NCBI GenBank assembly: GCA_001873365.1
Contig: MNYZ01000097.1
Span: forward strand, 67,773-131,772
Length of the DNA stretch: 64,000 nucleotides
From: Oscillatoriales cyanobacterium CG2_30_40_61
GTDB taxonomy: Bacteria; Cyanobacteriota; Cyanobacteriia; Cyanobacteriales; Microcoleaceae
Reading direction: 5' to 3'
The notes beneath the pieces were generated by a model, which searched no databases, was not told the DNA's origin, and was given only the letters and a program-made list of their open reading frames with translations. A program made the position numbers and the translations under genes. The number at the start of each line of letters is the position of its first letter. The stretch's first letter is position 1. This document shows, piece by piece, positions 19,187 through 27,909 of the stretch.

Positions 19187-19533
19187 TGGAATTAATAGCC
19201 AAACAATAACATTTTACTCGTTTCTAGGTTCTACCTAGAAATGCAATTAAGGTGGCTCTGCCACCAGAAACTATCATAAAATAGATTACTATTTATATCC
19301 CACTTGAAATTGATTTCATCGTAGGGGCGAGGCGCGCCTCGCCCCTACAAAGAACTCGTTTCTAGGTTCTACCTAGAAATGCAATTAAGGTGGCTCTGCC
19401 ACCAGAACACTATGATAATATTATAACAGAGGCAGAGCCTCTATTTAGCATTCCAAGGCAGAGCCTTGGAACGAGGATATTTAGGAGTTGATATTAATGA
19501 TAAACTAATATAAGGATAATTAAGAGGTGAATT
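19187..19533. repeat. 347-nt repeat-filled spacer: duplicated 54-mer and a perfect 28-nt palindrome
   Basis: A 54-nt unit beginning actcgtttctaggttc and ending ctgccaccagaa occurs twice (19216-19269 and 19354-19407). Between the copies lies a perfect 28-nt palindrome with arms gtaggggcgaggcg and cgcctcgcccctac (19321-19348). A later stretch carries inverted ggcagagcc words (about 19431-19480). No gene was found here. Confidence 0.85.
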
Positions 19534-20667
19534 ATGGACGCGGAAGAACTGTTAGAGAAATATGCTCAAGGTGAACGAGATTTTGAGGGCGTAGAACTTT
19601 GTGGAGTAGACTTACAAAATGCTGATTTAACCGGAATTAATCTAAAAGAAGCAGATTTGACAAAAGCCAATTTAACTAAAACAACGCTAATTTCAGCTAA
19701 TTTGAGTAATGCTTGTTTGGATTCAGCTAACTTAAGAGAAACAAATTTTAGTCAAGCAATACTGACTGAAGCCGACTTACAAAACTCAAGTCTAATATCT
19801 ACTAATTTTGAAAATGCTGATTTAACAGGTGCGGATTTAAGAGATGTTACTTACTCCAATGTTAAGTCAACTGATGCTAATTTTACAGAAGCTAATTTAA
19901 GTGCTTTAAATCTTGCAGGTCAAAAATTCTTTAATGTAAATTTTCAAGGAACTATTTTTTCTAAAACTAATCTTCAAGGGGCTGATTTATCTTATTTAGA
20001 TTTAACAGGAGCAGATTTGAGGTTTGCTAATCTTGAATCTGCAAATCTAAGTTATGCTTGTTTAAAAAATGCCAACCTGAAGTTAGCAAATCTTCAAAAA
20101 GCTAATTTAATTAGAGCTAATGTTGAAAAAGCCAGCTTCATTGGTGCTAGACTAAATTTAGCTAATATCTATTTAGCTAACTTTGAAGATGCTGAAACCT
20201 TAGCTGCTGTCATGCCTGATTCTTCTATTAATGACCCAGAAGATTATCAAATTATTATCGGAGAGGAAAAACAAACTGTTATGACTCGCGAAATCATTAA
20301 AACCGAAAACGCTCCCAAACCCGTTGGCCCTTATAATCAAGCGGTAAAAGTCAATAACATGATCTTTTTATCGGGACAAATTGCCATTGACCCCCGTATT
20401 AACGACATTCTTTATCCCGATGATGTCAGCAAACAAACCGAAAGAGTCATGGCAAATTTAGAAGCAGTATTAACCGAAGCCGGAGCCACCTGGGAAAACG
20501 TAGTTAAAACCACAATATTCCTAAAAGATATGAACGATTTCACCCAAGTTAATGAAGTCTATTCCAAATATTTTAAAGCCGAAACCGCACCCGCTAGGGC
20601 GACCGTTGAAGTGTCCCGTCTTCCCAAAGATGTATTAGTAGAAATTGAGTGTATCGCCATTATTTAA
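19534..20667 (+). CDS. Pentapeptide-repeat domain fused to a RidA (YjgF/UK114) domain
   Basis: 377 aa. Residues 1-225 are pentapeptide repeats (AxLxX). Residues 250-377 are a complete RidA protein, an enamine/imine deaminase that clears 2-aminoacrylate in the cytosol: ENAPKPVGPYNQAV, LSGQIAIDP, TTIFLKDMNDF, PARATVEVSRLPKDVLVEIE with the conserved active-site Arg. RidA normally starts where Met250 lies (ATG 20281), yet no stop separates the domains. A weak ggagagg lies about 14-20 nt before that ATG, so independent initiation of RidA is possible. The fusion is unusual. Confidence 0.85.
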   Translation: MDAEELLEKYAQGERDFEGVELCGVDLQNADLTGINLKEADLTKANLTKTTLISANLSNACLDSANLRETNFSQAILTEADLQNSSLISTNFENADLTGADLRDVTYSNVKSTDANFTEANLSALNLAGQKFFNVNFQGTIFSKTNLQGADLSYLDLTGADLRFANLESANLSYACLKNANLKLANLQKANLIRANVEKASFIGARLNLANIYLANFEDAETLAAVMPDSSINDPEDYQIIIGEEKQTVMTREIIKTENAPKPVGPYNQAVKVNNMIFLSGQIAIDPRINDILYPDDVSKQTERVMANLEAVLTEAGATWENVVKTTIFLKDMNDFTQVNEVYSKYFKAETAPARATVEVSRLPKDVLVEIECIAII

Positions 20668-20670
20668 ACC

Positions 20671-20781
20671 GTAGGGTGCGTAAGCGAAGCGCACGCACCA
20701 TCAATTATCTATAATAATCATCAAGGTTTTCTGTTCTAATTATATTAATTTGGTGCGTGCGGCTTCGCCTTACGCACCCTA
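20671..20781. mobile_element. MITE-like element with 29-nt terminal inverted repeats
   Basis: The ends gtagggtgcgtaagcgaagc and its near-complement (20671-20700 and 20752-20781) pair almost completely around a 50-nt AT-rich centre. There is no ORF. It sits between the RidA fusion gene and the convergent transporter. A partial relative occurs at 40726-40755. Confidence 0.75.
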
Positions 20782-20783
20782 CT

Positions 20784-22163
20784 TTATATGTTTTCGTCAT
20801 CGAGTCCGGGTCTGGGTATAGATTTTATGTTATATTGATCTTTAATCGGAATAAAGAAAATAGTTAATAGCCCTGGAATTACCGCCATTGCACTCAATAA
20901 AAAGTAGTTTTGATAACCTAAATCCGCTTGAATATATCCACTAAATACCCCCGGAATTAATACTCCAGCCGCCATAAATGCCGTTGTAATAGCATAATGG
21001 GAGGCTTTATATTCAGGACGGACAGTTTGCATTAAAAACACCGTATAAGCTGCTACTCCTAAACCATAGGTAAACTGCTCAATGGAGTTAACAACATAGG
21101 CCCAAAAAATTTCCGGTTGAGTTTTAGCTAATAACCAATAAAAGATATTAGTAAAATTTTGTAAAATTGCCATCGGCCATATCCAAGTTCTTAACCCTTG
21201 TTTAGCAATTAAAAATCCCCCTAATAACCCTCCAAATAATAGAAAAATCACCCCCACTGTCCCCGATAAAATCCCGATTTCAGCCGTCGTAATTCCTAAC
21301 CCGCCTTTTTCGGCGGTATCCATTAAAAACGGAGTTGCCATTTTGAAAGTTAAAGCATCTCCCAAACGGAATAATAAAATAAAAGCCAGAGTCCAACCTA
21401 TTTTATATTGAGTAAAATAGGTTTTAAAGGAGTTCAAGAAATTAGCAGAATTTGATAGATTTTCCGTTTCTGAAAACGTTACTTTTTCTGGCTTGGGTAA
21501 ATAAATTTGCTGAAATCCGTAGATTAATAAAAAGATTAAACTAGCGAGAGAAAAAGCAATCGACCATCCCCATTGTAATGCGGGAATTAAAAAATTATAC
21601 CCCAAAAAATCAAACTGAACTGAGTTATATAAAATTTCCCCCGTCGGACTTTTACCATTACTATATTTTTCAGCAATATTTCCCGCTAAAAATACTAAAC
21701 CGCCACCTCCAGCTAAAACCGCCATCCGATAAGCGGTATTTCTCACACCCACATAAAACGCCTGTTGGTCTAAATTTAATACTGTTAAATAAAAGCCATC
21801 AATGGCAATATCATGGGTAGCACTAATAAAAGCAATTATGGCAAAAATTGTAATAGAAATCGGAATTGCTTGCGGAAATAGTGCGCCGAATGCTAAAATT
21901 AAGAATAGGATTATACATAAAATTTCCATTCTTAAAATCCATCGCCTTTTCGTTGAATAAATATCGATAATTGGCCCCCATAATCCTTTCATCACCCAAG
22001 GGAGAGATAACAAACTGGTTAATCCAATTAATTCATTACTCGCCCCTAACCCTTTAAAAAAAACCACCGACATTGTATTAACAACGGTATAGGGAAATCC
22101 TTGGGCAAAATATAAAATTGAAATCCACCAACCCGGATGCAGTTTTTGATCTTTATTTTTCAT
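20784..22163 (-). CDS. AmpG-like MFS permease
   Basis: 459-aa protein with about 12-14 hydrophobic segments. The N-terminal QGFPYTVVNTMSVVF and the loop SATHDIAIDGFYL resemble the AmpG/SLC33 branch of the major facilitator superfamily, whose bacterial members import muropeptides or related solutes. I favour that branch over sugar transporters because of these two motifs. With murQ nearby, a role in cell-wall recycling is possible but is inference. The stop codon abuts the MITE-like element. Confidence 0.75.
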   Translation of the reverse strand: MKNKDQKLHPGWWISILYFAQGFPYTVVNTMSVVFFKGLGASNELIGLTSLLSLPWVMKGLWGPIIDIYSTKRRWILRMEILCIILFLILAFGALFPQAIPISITIFAIIAFISATHDIAIDGFYLTVLNLDQQAFYVGVRNTAYRMAVLAGGGGLVFLAGNIAEKYSNGKSPTGEILYNSVQFDFLGYNFLIPALQWGWSIAFSLASLIFLLIYGFQQIYLPKPEKVTFSETENLSNSANFLNSFKTYFTQYKIGWTLAFILLFRLGDALTFKMATPFLMDTAEKGGLGITTAEIGILSGTVGVIFLLFGGLLGGFLIAKQGLRTWIWPMAILQNFTNIFYWLLAKTQPEIFWAYVVNSIEQFTYGLGVAAYTVFLMQTVRPEYKASHYAITTAFMAAGVLIPGVFSGYIQADLGYQNYFLLSAMAVIPGLLTIFFIPIKDQYNIKSIPRPGLDDENI

Positions 22164-22385
22164 GCTTAATGCTGGATTTTAAGTTAAGATAATCAATGAT
22201 AGTCAGAATTGTTTTATCCTACAACAATAGTGAATCTCTGCCAAGTCTTAAAATTCCCCTGAATCTTAAAATTTGAGTCAGAAAAGCAAAACTAATATCC
22301 TTTAAGCAATTCTCCTTCTATCCCTGAAGTCACAAAATTAGTAGACTGGGTTAGAATATAATCATGAAAATGGAGTCAACCACCA

Positions 22386-23717
22386 ATGACAAATCGATTT
22401 AAAATTTCCCGCGCTTTTGAACCTTTTTTAAGCCATAGTCAACCGAATAGCAAAAAAGATGCTATTGTTATTTATAGAGGTTTAGTCGAGCCTGGGTCAA
22501 TGCCCCAACCCGGAACAGCCGCCTATTTTGATACTTTAAAAAAACAAGAACAAAGTAATCTATCCATTGGCAATAAAATCATTAAAGATTATCAAACAAA
22601 GACGAGTCAATCCTTTTATGCCGAACCCGTGGGTCAGGGAAGTTTACCCATTGCCCAAATAGAAGTCAGCCGTCAAAGTTTACCGATTTTAGCTGAACAT
22701 CCTGATGTGATGGCGATTCTTCCTAACCAAAAAATCCATTTAATTCAACCTAAAGAAATTGATTATTCCGGCTTGCAAAAACAAGAAGAACAGGATAAAA
22801 TCACCTGGGGATTAAAACGTTTAGAAATTCCCAAGGTTTGGGAAACAACCCAGGGACAAAATGTTACCGTTGCAGTATTAGACTCCGGTGTTTATGGAGA
22901 CCATCCCGCCTTAAAAGGTCGGGTAAAAGATTTTATTGTTATCGACCCGTTAGGGCGTCGAATTACTGCTACTCCTAGTTTTGATAGTGGGCAACATGGG
23001 ACTCATGTTTGCGGCACAATTGCGGGGGGAAAAACCGAGGAGGGTTTGTCTATTGGTGTGGCGCCCCAAGCGGATTTAATTGTCGCCGGGGTATTAGTAG
23101 GAGAAGCGACCCTATTAACATTAATGGAAGGAATCTCTTGGGCGGTGGAAAAGGGAGCAAAAATCATTAATATGTCCTTGGGTTTCAGTTATTATGAACC
23201 CTTATTTCCCCAAGTCTTTGATATTTTAGTCAATCAATATGGGATTTTACCGATAGTTGCTATCGGCAACGAAAATCATGGGAATACCAGTTCCCCGGGT
23301 AATGCCTATAATTCCTTCTCTGTGGGGGCTGTGGAACTCACGGAGGGGGATAATTTAGGAATTACCTTTTTTAGTAGTGGCGCGAGTTTGGTCTTTCCCT
23401 CCGACGCTCCTAACGCCTGGGTGACAAAACCCGATGTTTCCGCCCCCGGCGCCCAGATTTATTCCTGCATTCCTCCGGTGAAAACCGATAACGGCGTTTT
23501 TCAATACACCTACATGGATGGGACGTCCATGGCTACGCCCCATATAGCCGGAATTGTGGCGTTATTGATGTCCGCCTATCCCCAGACGCCGTTGAGTAAA
23601 ATTATTGATGTTTTGAAGAAAACCGCCTATCATCCGGGTGGGGAAGAACAACGTCCCGATAACCGTTGGGGTTGGGGGATGGTGCGACCTTTGGAAGCGT
23701 TGAATGCTCTGAAGTAG
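22386..23717 (+). CDS. S8 family subtilisin-like serine peptidase
   Basis: 443 aa with the complete subtilase triad: Asp166 in VAVLDSGVYGDH, His207 in HGTHVCGT, Ser381 in DGTSMATPH. The oxyanion-hole Asn lies in AIGNENHG. Residues 1-130 resemble an inhibitor-like prodomain (QIEVSRQSLPILAEHPDVMAILPNQKIHL). No clear signal peptide is visible, so it may be intracellular or leave by another route. It is monocistronic. Substrate unknown. Confidence 0.92.
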   Translation: MTNRFKISRAFEPFLSHSQPNSKKDAIVIYRGLVEPGSMPQPGTAAYFDTLKKQEQSNLSIGNKIIKDYQTKTSQSFYAEPVGQGSLPIAQIEVSRQSLPILAEHPDVMAILPNQKIHLIQPKEIDYSGLQKQEEQDKITWGLKRLEIPKVWETTQGQNVTVAVLDSGVYGDHPALKGRVKDFIVIDPLGRRITATPSFDSGQHGTHVCGTIAGGKTEEGLSIGVAPQADLIVAGVLVGEATLLTLMEGISWAVEKGAKIINMSLGFSYYEPLFPQVFDILVNQYGILPIVAIGNENHGNTSSPGNAYNSFSVGAVELTEGDNLGITFFSSGASLVFPSDAPNAWVTKPDVSAPGAQIYSCIPPVKTDNGVFQYTYMDGTSMATPHIAGIVALLMSAYPQTPLSKIIDVLKKTAYHPGGEEQRPDNRWGWGMVRPLEALNALK

Positions 23718-23790
23718 GGTTTTATAACCACAAAGGCACTAAGACACGAAGGTTAGGTTATACAATTTATGATTGAGAATTAAATAGTTC

Positions 23791-23894
23791 AGGACTTACG
23801 CACAAGACCCAAGAAACCGGGTTTCTGGCCGGTGATTTTGCGGATGAAATCGGTGATTTCTCGTTCACCAAACCCGGTTTGGTGCGTAAGTCCT
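23791..23894. mobile_element. Nested inverted-repeat element (aggacttacgcac ends)
   Basis: Outer arms aggacttacgcac (23791-23803) and its exact complement (23882-23894) enclose a second pair, aaaccgggttt and aaacccggttt. No ORF is present. The outer end also appears at 14486-14498, so this is a dispersed family of small non-coding elements. Confidence 0.75.
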
Positions 23895-23946
23895 ATAGTT
23901 TTGTTTTTGAGACTAGCGAAATGTAACACAATCCGCTAGTATTTTA

Positions 23947-24756
23947 ATGGTGTGTGGTCGCCAAAATTTATTTATGAGTCCAACTATTTTGCCATTTGAT
24001 TCTGCTCTTAACGGTTTTCCAGTGTTGGGTTTACCTGTGCATTTAACTAATAATTATACTAATTGGTTATTACAACGTTGGCAACAAGGGTTAGGAACTC
24101 ATGTTATTACTTTGAATGCAGAAATGGCAATTCAAGGAGAAAAAGATCCTAAATTAGCAGAAATTATTCATTCAGCAGAGTTAGTCATTCCCGACGGTGC
24201 GGGGGTAGTGCTTTATTTACAATATAAGGGTAAAAAAATCCAACGGTGTCCGGGGATTGAATTAGCAGAAACCTTGATAGAAAATATTGGTAAATTAGGT
24301 AATTCTGAATTAGTCTTTTTCTATGGGGGAAAACCGGGAATTGCTCAACAGGCGGCGGATAATATTCAACAAAAACTGCCCGGTTTGGGAATTTCTAGTT
24401 ATCATGGTTATCTGTCTGCTTCTGAAGAAGAAGATTTAAAAATTACCCTAAAAGACCTACAACCGAGATTAATATTAGTGGGTTTGGGTGTTCCTCGTCA
24501 AGAATTTTGGATTAGTCAAAATCGTCATCTTTGCCCGAATTCGATTTGGATAGGTGTGGGAGGAAGTTTTGATATTTGGTCAGGAATTAAACAAAGAGCA
24601 CCGGAATTTTTCTGTAAATATCATTTAGAATGGTTATATCGATTATATCAAGAACCCTGGCGTTGGCGTCGGATGTTGGCGTTACCGGAGTTTGCGATTA
24701 AAGTGTTATTAAAGGGAACAGGGAACAGGGAACAGGGAACAGGGAATAGGGAATAG
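23947..24756 (+). CDS. WecG/TagA/CpsF-type glycosyltransferase
   Basis: 269 aa of family GT26, which transfers a sugar, often N-acetylmannosamine, to a lipid-linked acceptor in surface-polymer synthesis. Motifs are clear: HVITLNAEMAIQGEKDPKL, SAELVIPDGAGVVLYL, FFYGGKPGIAQQAADNI, RLILVGLGVPRQEFWI and WIGVGGSFDIWSG, then the basic C-terminal region EWLYRLYQEPWRWRRM. The last 14 residues are encoded by a 7-nt tandem repeat, so the natural C-terminus appears replaced by repeat-derived sequence. ATG 23974 is an alternative start. Confidence 0.9.
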   Translation: MVCGRQNLFMSPTILPFDSALNGFPVLGLPVHLTNNYTNWLLQRWQQGLGTHVITLNAEMAIQGEKDPKLAEIIHSAELVIPDGAGVVLYLQYKGKKIQRCPGIELAETLIENIGKLGNSELVFFYGGKPGIAQQAADNIQQKLPGLGISSYHGYLSASEEEDLKITLKDLQPRLILVGLGVPRQEFWISQNRHLCPNSIWIGVGGSFDIWSGIKQRAPEFFCKYHLEWLYRLYQEPWRWRRMLALPEFAIKVLLKGTGNREQGTGNRE

Positions 24757-24777
24757 GGAATAGGGAATAGGGAATAG
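24713..24777. repeat. gggaaca/gggaata 7-nt tandem array over the glycosyltransferase 3' end
   Basis: About four gggaaca units followed by five gggaata units. The stop codon of the preceding gene (24754-24756) falls inside the array. Confidence 0.9.
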
Positions 24778-24828
24778 AAGGAAAGAGGGTTTGGTTTCCA
24801 AACCCCAACAAGAGAATATTACATCTGT

Positions 24829-25482
24829 TTAGGAAAAAATAGCCCCGTTTAAGTTAGCAAATTTTAGGTCAGCTCCGGTTAGATTTGCTCCTCGTAAATC
24901 TGCTTTAGTTAGGTTTGTCCCTCTCAAGTTGGCGTGGGATAAATTGGCATTTTGTAGATTAGCTTGAATTAAGGTTGTCCCTCTTAAATTTGCTCCAGTT
25001 AAATTGGCTTGATAAAGATTGGCTTTGTTTAAATTAGTAAATCTCAAATCCGCTTCACTCAAATCAGCTTCACTCAAATTAGCTTGATATAAATAGGCTC
25101 CATTTAGATGTGCTTTAATTAGTTTAGCATTATTTAATTCCGCGCGATAAAGATAAGTTTCAATCAATTCTGCTCTATTTAATATTGCTGTGCTAAGATT
25201 AGCTTGACTTAAATTAGCTTGAAATAATATCGCTTCGCTGAGGTTTGCTCGGTGTAATTGAGCTAAACTTAAATCCGCTTTGGTTAGATTTGCCGAGCTT
25301 AAATCCGTAGCAATTAAATTAGCTTTACTTAAATCAGTATTTTGTAAATTAATTCCGCTTAAATCAGCCCCCATTAAGTTGGCTTCGCACAGGTCCGGCT
25401 GAATATTAGGATTATTTGAACGCCAAATTTGCCAACGTTGAAATCCCCATTGTAATAAAGCTAAATGTTCTGGATTTGCCAT
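24829..25482 (-). CDS. Pentapeptide-repeat protein
   Basis: 217 aa. Residues about 32-215 are A(N/D)LxX repeats with few breaks, predicted to make a quadrilateral beta-helix; the first 30 residues (EHLALLQWGFQRWQIWRSNNPNIQPD) are helical and resemble a common lead-in of cyanobacterial pentapeptide proteins. It is the third such gene within 7.5 kb, but is on the opposite strand from the other two and separated from them by four genes. Function unknown. Confidence 0.87.
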   Translation of the reverse strand: MANPEHLALLQWGFQRWQIWRSNNPNIQPDLCEANLMGADLSGINLQNTDLSKANLIATDLSSANLTKADLSLAQLHRANLSEAILFQANLSQANLSTAILNRAELIETYLYRAELNNAKLIKAHLNGAYLYQANLSEADLSEADLRFTNLNKANLYQANLTGANLRGTTLIQANLQNANLSHANLRGTNLTKADLRGANLTGADLKFANLNGAIFS

Positions 25483-25619
25483 ATTTTTTATCGTATTTAT
25501 TCGGGGTTAAAACTACCTAGTAATTATCTCATTACGAGGGTAGCAAAGCAATATCAAAGCCTTGTTAAACCGTTACCACCCGTAAATCCCGTGAATCTCT
25601 GCCACAAATATTCAAAAAA

Positions 25620-25650
25620 TTGGTTCAAACTCGACTGCAACAGTTATAAT
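25620..25650 (+). promoter_or_regulatory. Possible promoter of the 25.7-32 kb operon
   Basis: A consensus -10 hexamer tataat (25645-25650) lies 19 nt after ttggtt (25620-25625), about 36 nt before the first ATG of the operon. The -35 match and spacing are weak. Confidence 0.35.
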
Positions 25651-25685
25651 TTATCAATGCCCTCGCGTCTATCTCACTTAAGCCC

Positions 25686-27734
25686 ATGAGTAACCTTACA
25701 AACCCTCCAGGCGGCGGCGATCCCCCTGATCGCTTTAGAAATGTAGGAGAACAAATTCAGTCATTCTTCGATTTTGCCGAAAACAACCCTGATCGCGCTG
25801 TTCCTTTTTTCGTCAACATCTGGGAAACTCAAGCATCACTAACCACGCGGGCTTTAGCGCTACAAGGCTTAGGCGTGGCTGCAAAACACGATCGCGTTAA
25901 AGAGGCTTTTGCAGACTGGGATGTGCTAAAAGATATCGCCAAGGAAGTCAAGGGGAAGGGGGAAGTTAGCAACGATTTGACTCGGTGGGCTGCGGCTTCG
26001 GCGTTGGAGGCGATCGGATATTCTCAGCAGAGTTTAGAACATTTAGAAGGAGGGGGTTTCACTGAATCTCTTGATCGCATTCGCCGGGAAATACGCGATC
26101 GTAAGCTGATAGAAATTAACAGAATTCCACGCCTAAACACCAGAGGGGAAACAACCGCAGAATATGAAAGGCATCTTGAATTTTGGCTGTACGGGCCGGC
26201 TGATGAGTTATTAAATGATAATGATAGCTCTCTGAATTATCAGGATTTAATCGGGGATGTCATTTCTAAGTTACATGGGCGAGGAGTCTATTTGGGATTA
26301 ATTTCACCTAATCGTATTGTACAAGGGGCCGCACTGCGACAAGCTAGGTTAATTTTCAAAGAATCTACTGAGATAGAAGACTATCTTTATGGGCTTTTGG
26401 AAGAGTTTTTGCTTGATTCCAACCATGAAATATCATTGAGAATTCATGCGGCTAAGATTATTAATACAGCCACAGATATAAACAGAAGGCTGAAAACCTT
26501 GAGTCAATTATTATTGGAAGAGAATAATCCACAATTGCATGAAGTGGTATTGCGTCAAGCTCAGTCAATATTTCAACAATCTGCTGAAACTGAAGAATCT
26601 CTCTATCAGCCTCTGGAAGAGTTTTTGCTTAATTCCAACCATGAAATATCATTGAGAATTCATGCGGCTGAGATTATTAATACAGCCACAGATATAAACA
26701 GAAGACTGAAAACATTGAGTCAATTGTTGTTGGAAGAGACAGAATTACGCAATACAGCAGTTAGACTTTTAAATCCTTATAAACAAGAGTTAGCGAGAGT
26801 TGAATCAGACGCTTATACGGTATTAGGGGCACTTAATTTTGAGTACAAGTTAGACAAACCTGAGCCAAAAGATTTAACTATCGCACAGATAGAGAATCGG
26901 ATCTCATCAGCCAATCAGTATGAAAGCAAAATTTCAGAAATATTTATAAATGCTATGGCGCTAGCCGAATCATTGGCGAGGCGATACGGGCGATCAGATT
27001 CAGTGTTGAAACAATTTCTGCAAAATAAGCAGGATGAATACCTGTCAGATATTGTAAGTTGGGTATCAGTATTAAGAACTCAGAGATCCGATACCTTGGC
27101 ATTGCAAAACAAAATTAAATCCTCTCAGTCATTGCTTGAACAAACCTTTTCCAAAATCACTAATATTGATCGTAACCTCTATCAAAAAATCAGAAGTTTA
27201 CCTTATTCAGAAGCGATAGAGAGTAATGATTCTCAAAGTTACAACCAATATGAAAAATTATTAGTTGACTTGAAATTACTAAAAACTTGTCTGGTTTCTG
27301 AACTAAATAGCAAATCCGATGAACTACTTAGTAAAAGTAAAGAAATGGGAGGTGACACATCCTGGGCATTAATTTGGTGGGGTTTAGGGATAATTGCTGT
27401 GGGATGTTTTATAAATTTTCAAAATTTTCAAAGTCAAGGTTCTCGTTCCAATAGCTATACGACAACAGCATGGTATGCTAGTGGTTTTCCTAAGAATAGC
27501 TGTGGTAGTTCTTCAAGTCCTAATAATTGTTGGTATCCTGTTTTTATTAAATACAGTGATAACAACTGGAATACGGTTATATCAAATTATTGCGGTGATA
27601 TTGGACAGGCACAAAGTCCAGAAAGAGCTAGGGAACTGGGTCAAATACAAGTAGCTTCATTTGGTGATTCTAACGAGGCTCAAGGGTTTGCTAACTATAT
27701 GCAAGGTTGGGTTGGACAACAAAAGTGTTATTAA
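25686..27734 (+). CDS. HEAT-like repeat membrane protein with SPOR-like C-terminal domain
   Basis: 682-aa protein I cannot name. Residues 1-130 and about 190-360 are helical and HEAT-like. A 72-residue unit there is tandemly duplicated (LRQARLIFKES... then LRQAQSIFQQS...), with 122 nt of each copy nearly identical. A coiled-coil-like region (about 400-550) leads to one membrane segment (about 558-578). The C-terminal 104 residues have five Cys and end in IQVASFGDSNEAQGFANYM, resembling SPOR-type domains that bind peptidoglycan; this part is predicted periplasmic. It is first in an operon with an ATPase and toxin-like genes, so a scaffold or envelope anchor is likely. Confidence 0.7.
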   Translation: MSNLTNPPGGGDPPDRFRNVGEQIQSFFDFAENNPDRAVPFFVNIWETQASLTTRALALQGLGVAAKHDRVKEAFADWDVLKDIAKEVKGKGEVSNDLTRWAAASALEAIGYSQQSLEHLEGGGFTESLDRIRREIRDRKLIEINRIPRLNTRGETTAEYERHLEFWLYGPADELLNDNDSSLNYQDLIGDVISKLHGRGVYLGLISPNRIVQGAALRQARLIFKESTEIEDYLYGLLEEFLLDSNHEISLRIHAAKIINTATDINRRLKTLSQLLLEENNPQLHEVVLRQAQSIFQQSAETEESLYQPLEEFLLNSNHEISLRIHAAEIINTATDINRRLKTLSQLLLEETELRNTAVRLLNPYKQELARVESDAYTVLGALNFEYKLDKPEPKDLTIAQIENRISSANQYESKISEIFINAMALAESLARRYGRSDSVLKQFLQNKQDEYLSDIVSWVSVLRTQRSDTLALQNKIKSSQSLLEQTFSKITNIDRNLYQKIRSLPYSEAIESNDSQSYNQYEKLLVDLKLLKTCLVSELNSKSDELLSKSKEMGGDTSWALIWWGLGIIAVGCFINFQNFQSQGSRSNSYTTTAWYASGFPKNSCGSSSSPNNCWYPVFIKYSDNNWNTVISNYCGDIGQAQSPERARELGQIQVASFGDSNEAQGFANYMQGWVGQQKCY

Positions 27735-27771
27735 ATTAGATTTTTAGAATAATCAGGAGGAATTTTTATCT

Positions 27772-27909
27772 ATGGAATGGTTTTATCTTTTAGGTACTGT
27801 TTTAGCCAGCATTGGTATTGGTAGATTCATCATTGCCTTTCAACTCAAGAAAAAAGCAGAAACAATTAAACGTATTTCTGACAACTTATCTAATAACTGG
27901 AGAAAATAA
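27772..27909 (+). CDS. Small single-pass membrane protein (45 aa)
   Basis: A short ORF starting at ATG 27772 with a strong Shine-Dalgarno sequence, caggagg (27754-27760). The product begins MEWFYLLGTVLASIGIGRF, a membrane segment, followed by a basic helix (QLKKKAETIKRI). Its TAA (27907-27909) directly abuts the ATG of the ATPase gene, a coupling that argues it is real. It could be a small subunit of the same membrane assembly. Function unknown. Confidence 0.7.
   Translation: MEWFYLLGTVLASIGIGRFIIAFQLKKKAETIKRISDNLSNNWRK

Noticed and set aside
25465..25689. 74-codon plus-strand ORF before the toxin-like operon
   Set aside because: It overlaps the start of the pentapeptide gene and the start of the HEAT-like gene, has no ribosome-binding site and no recognisable feature.
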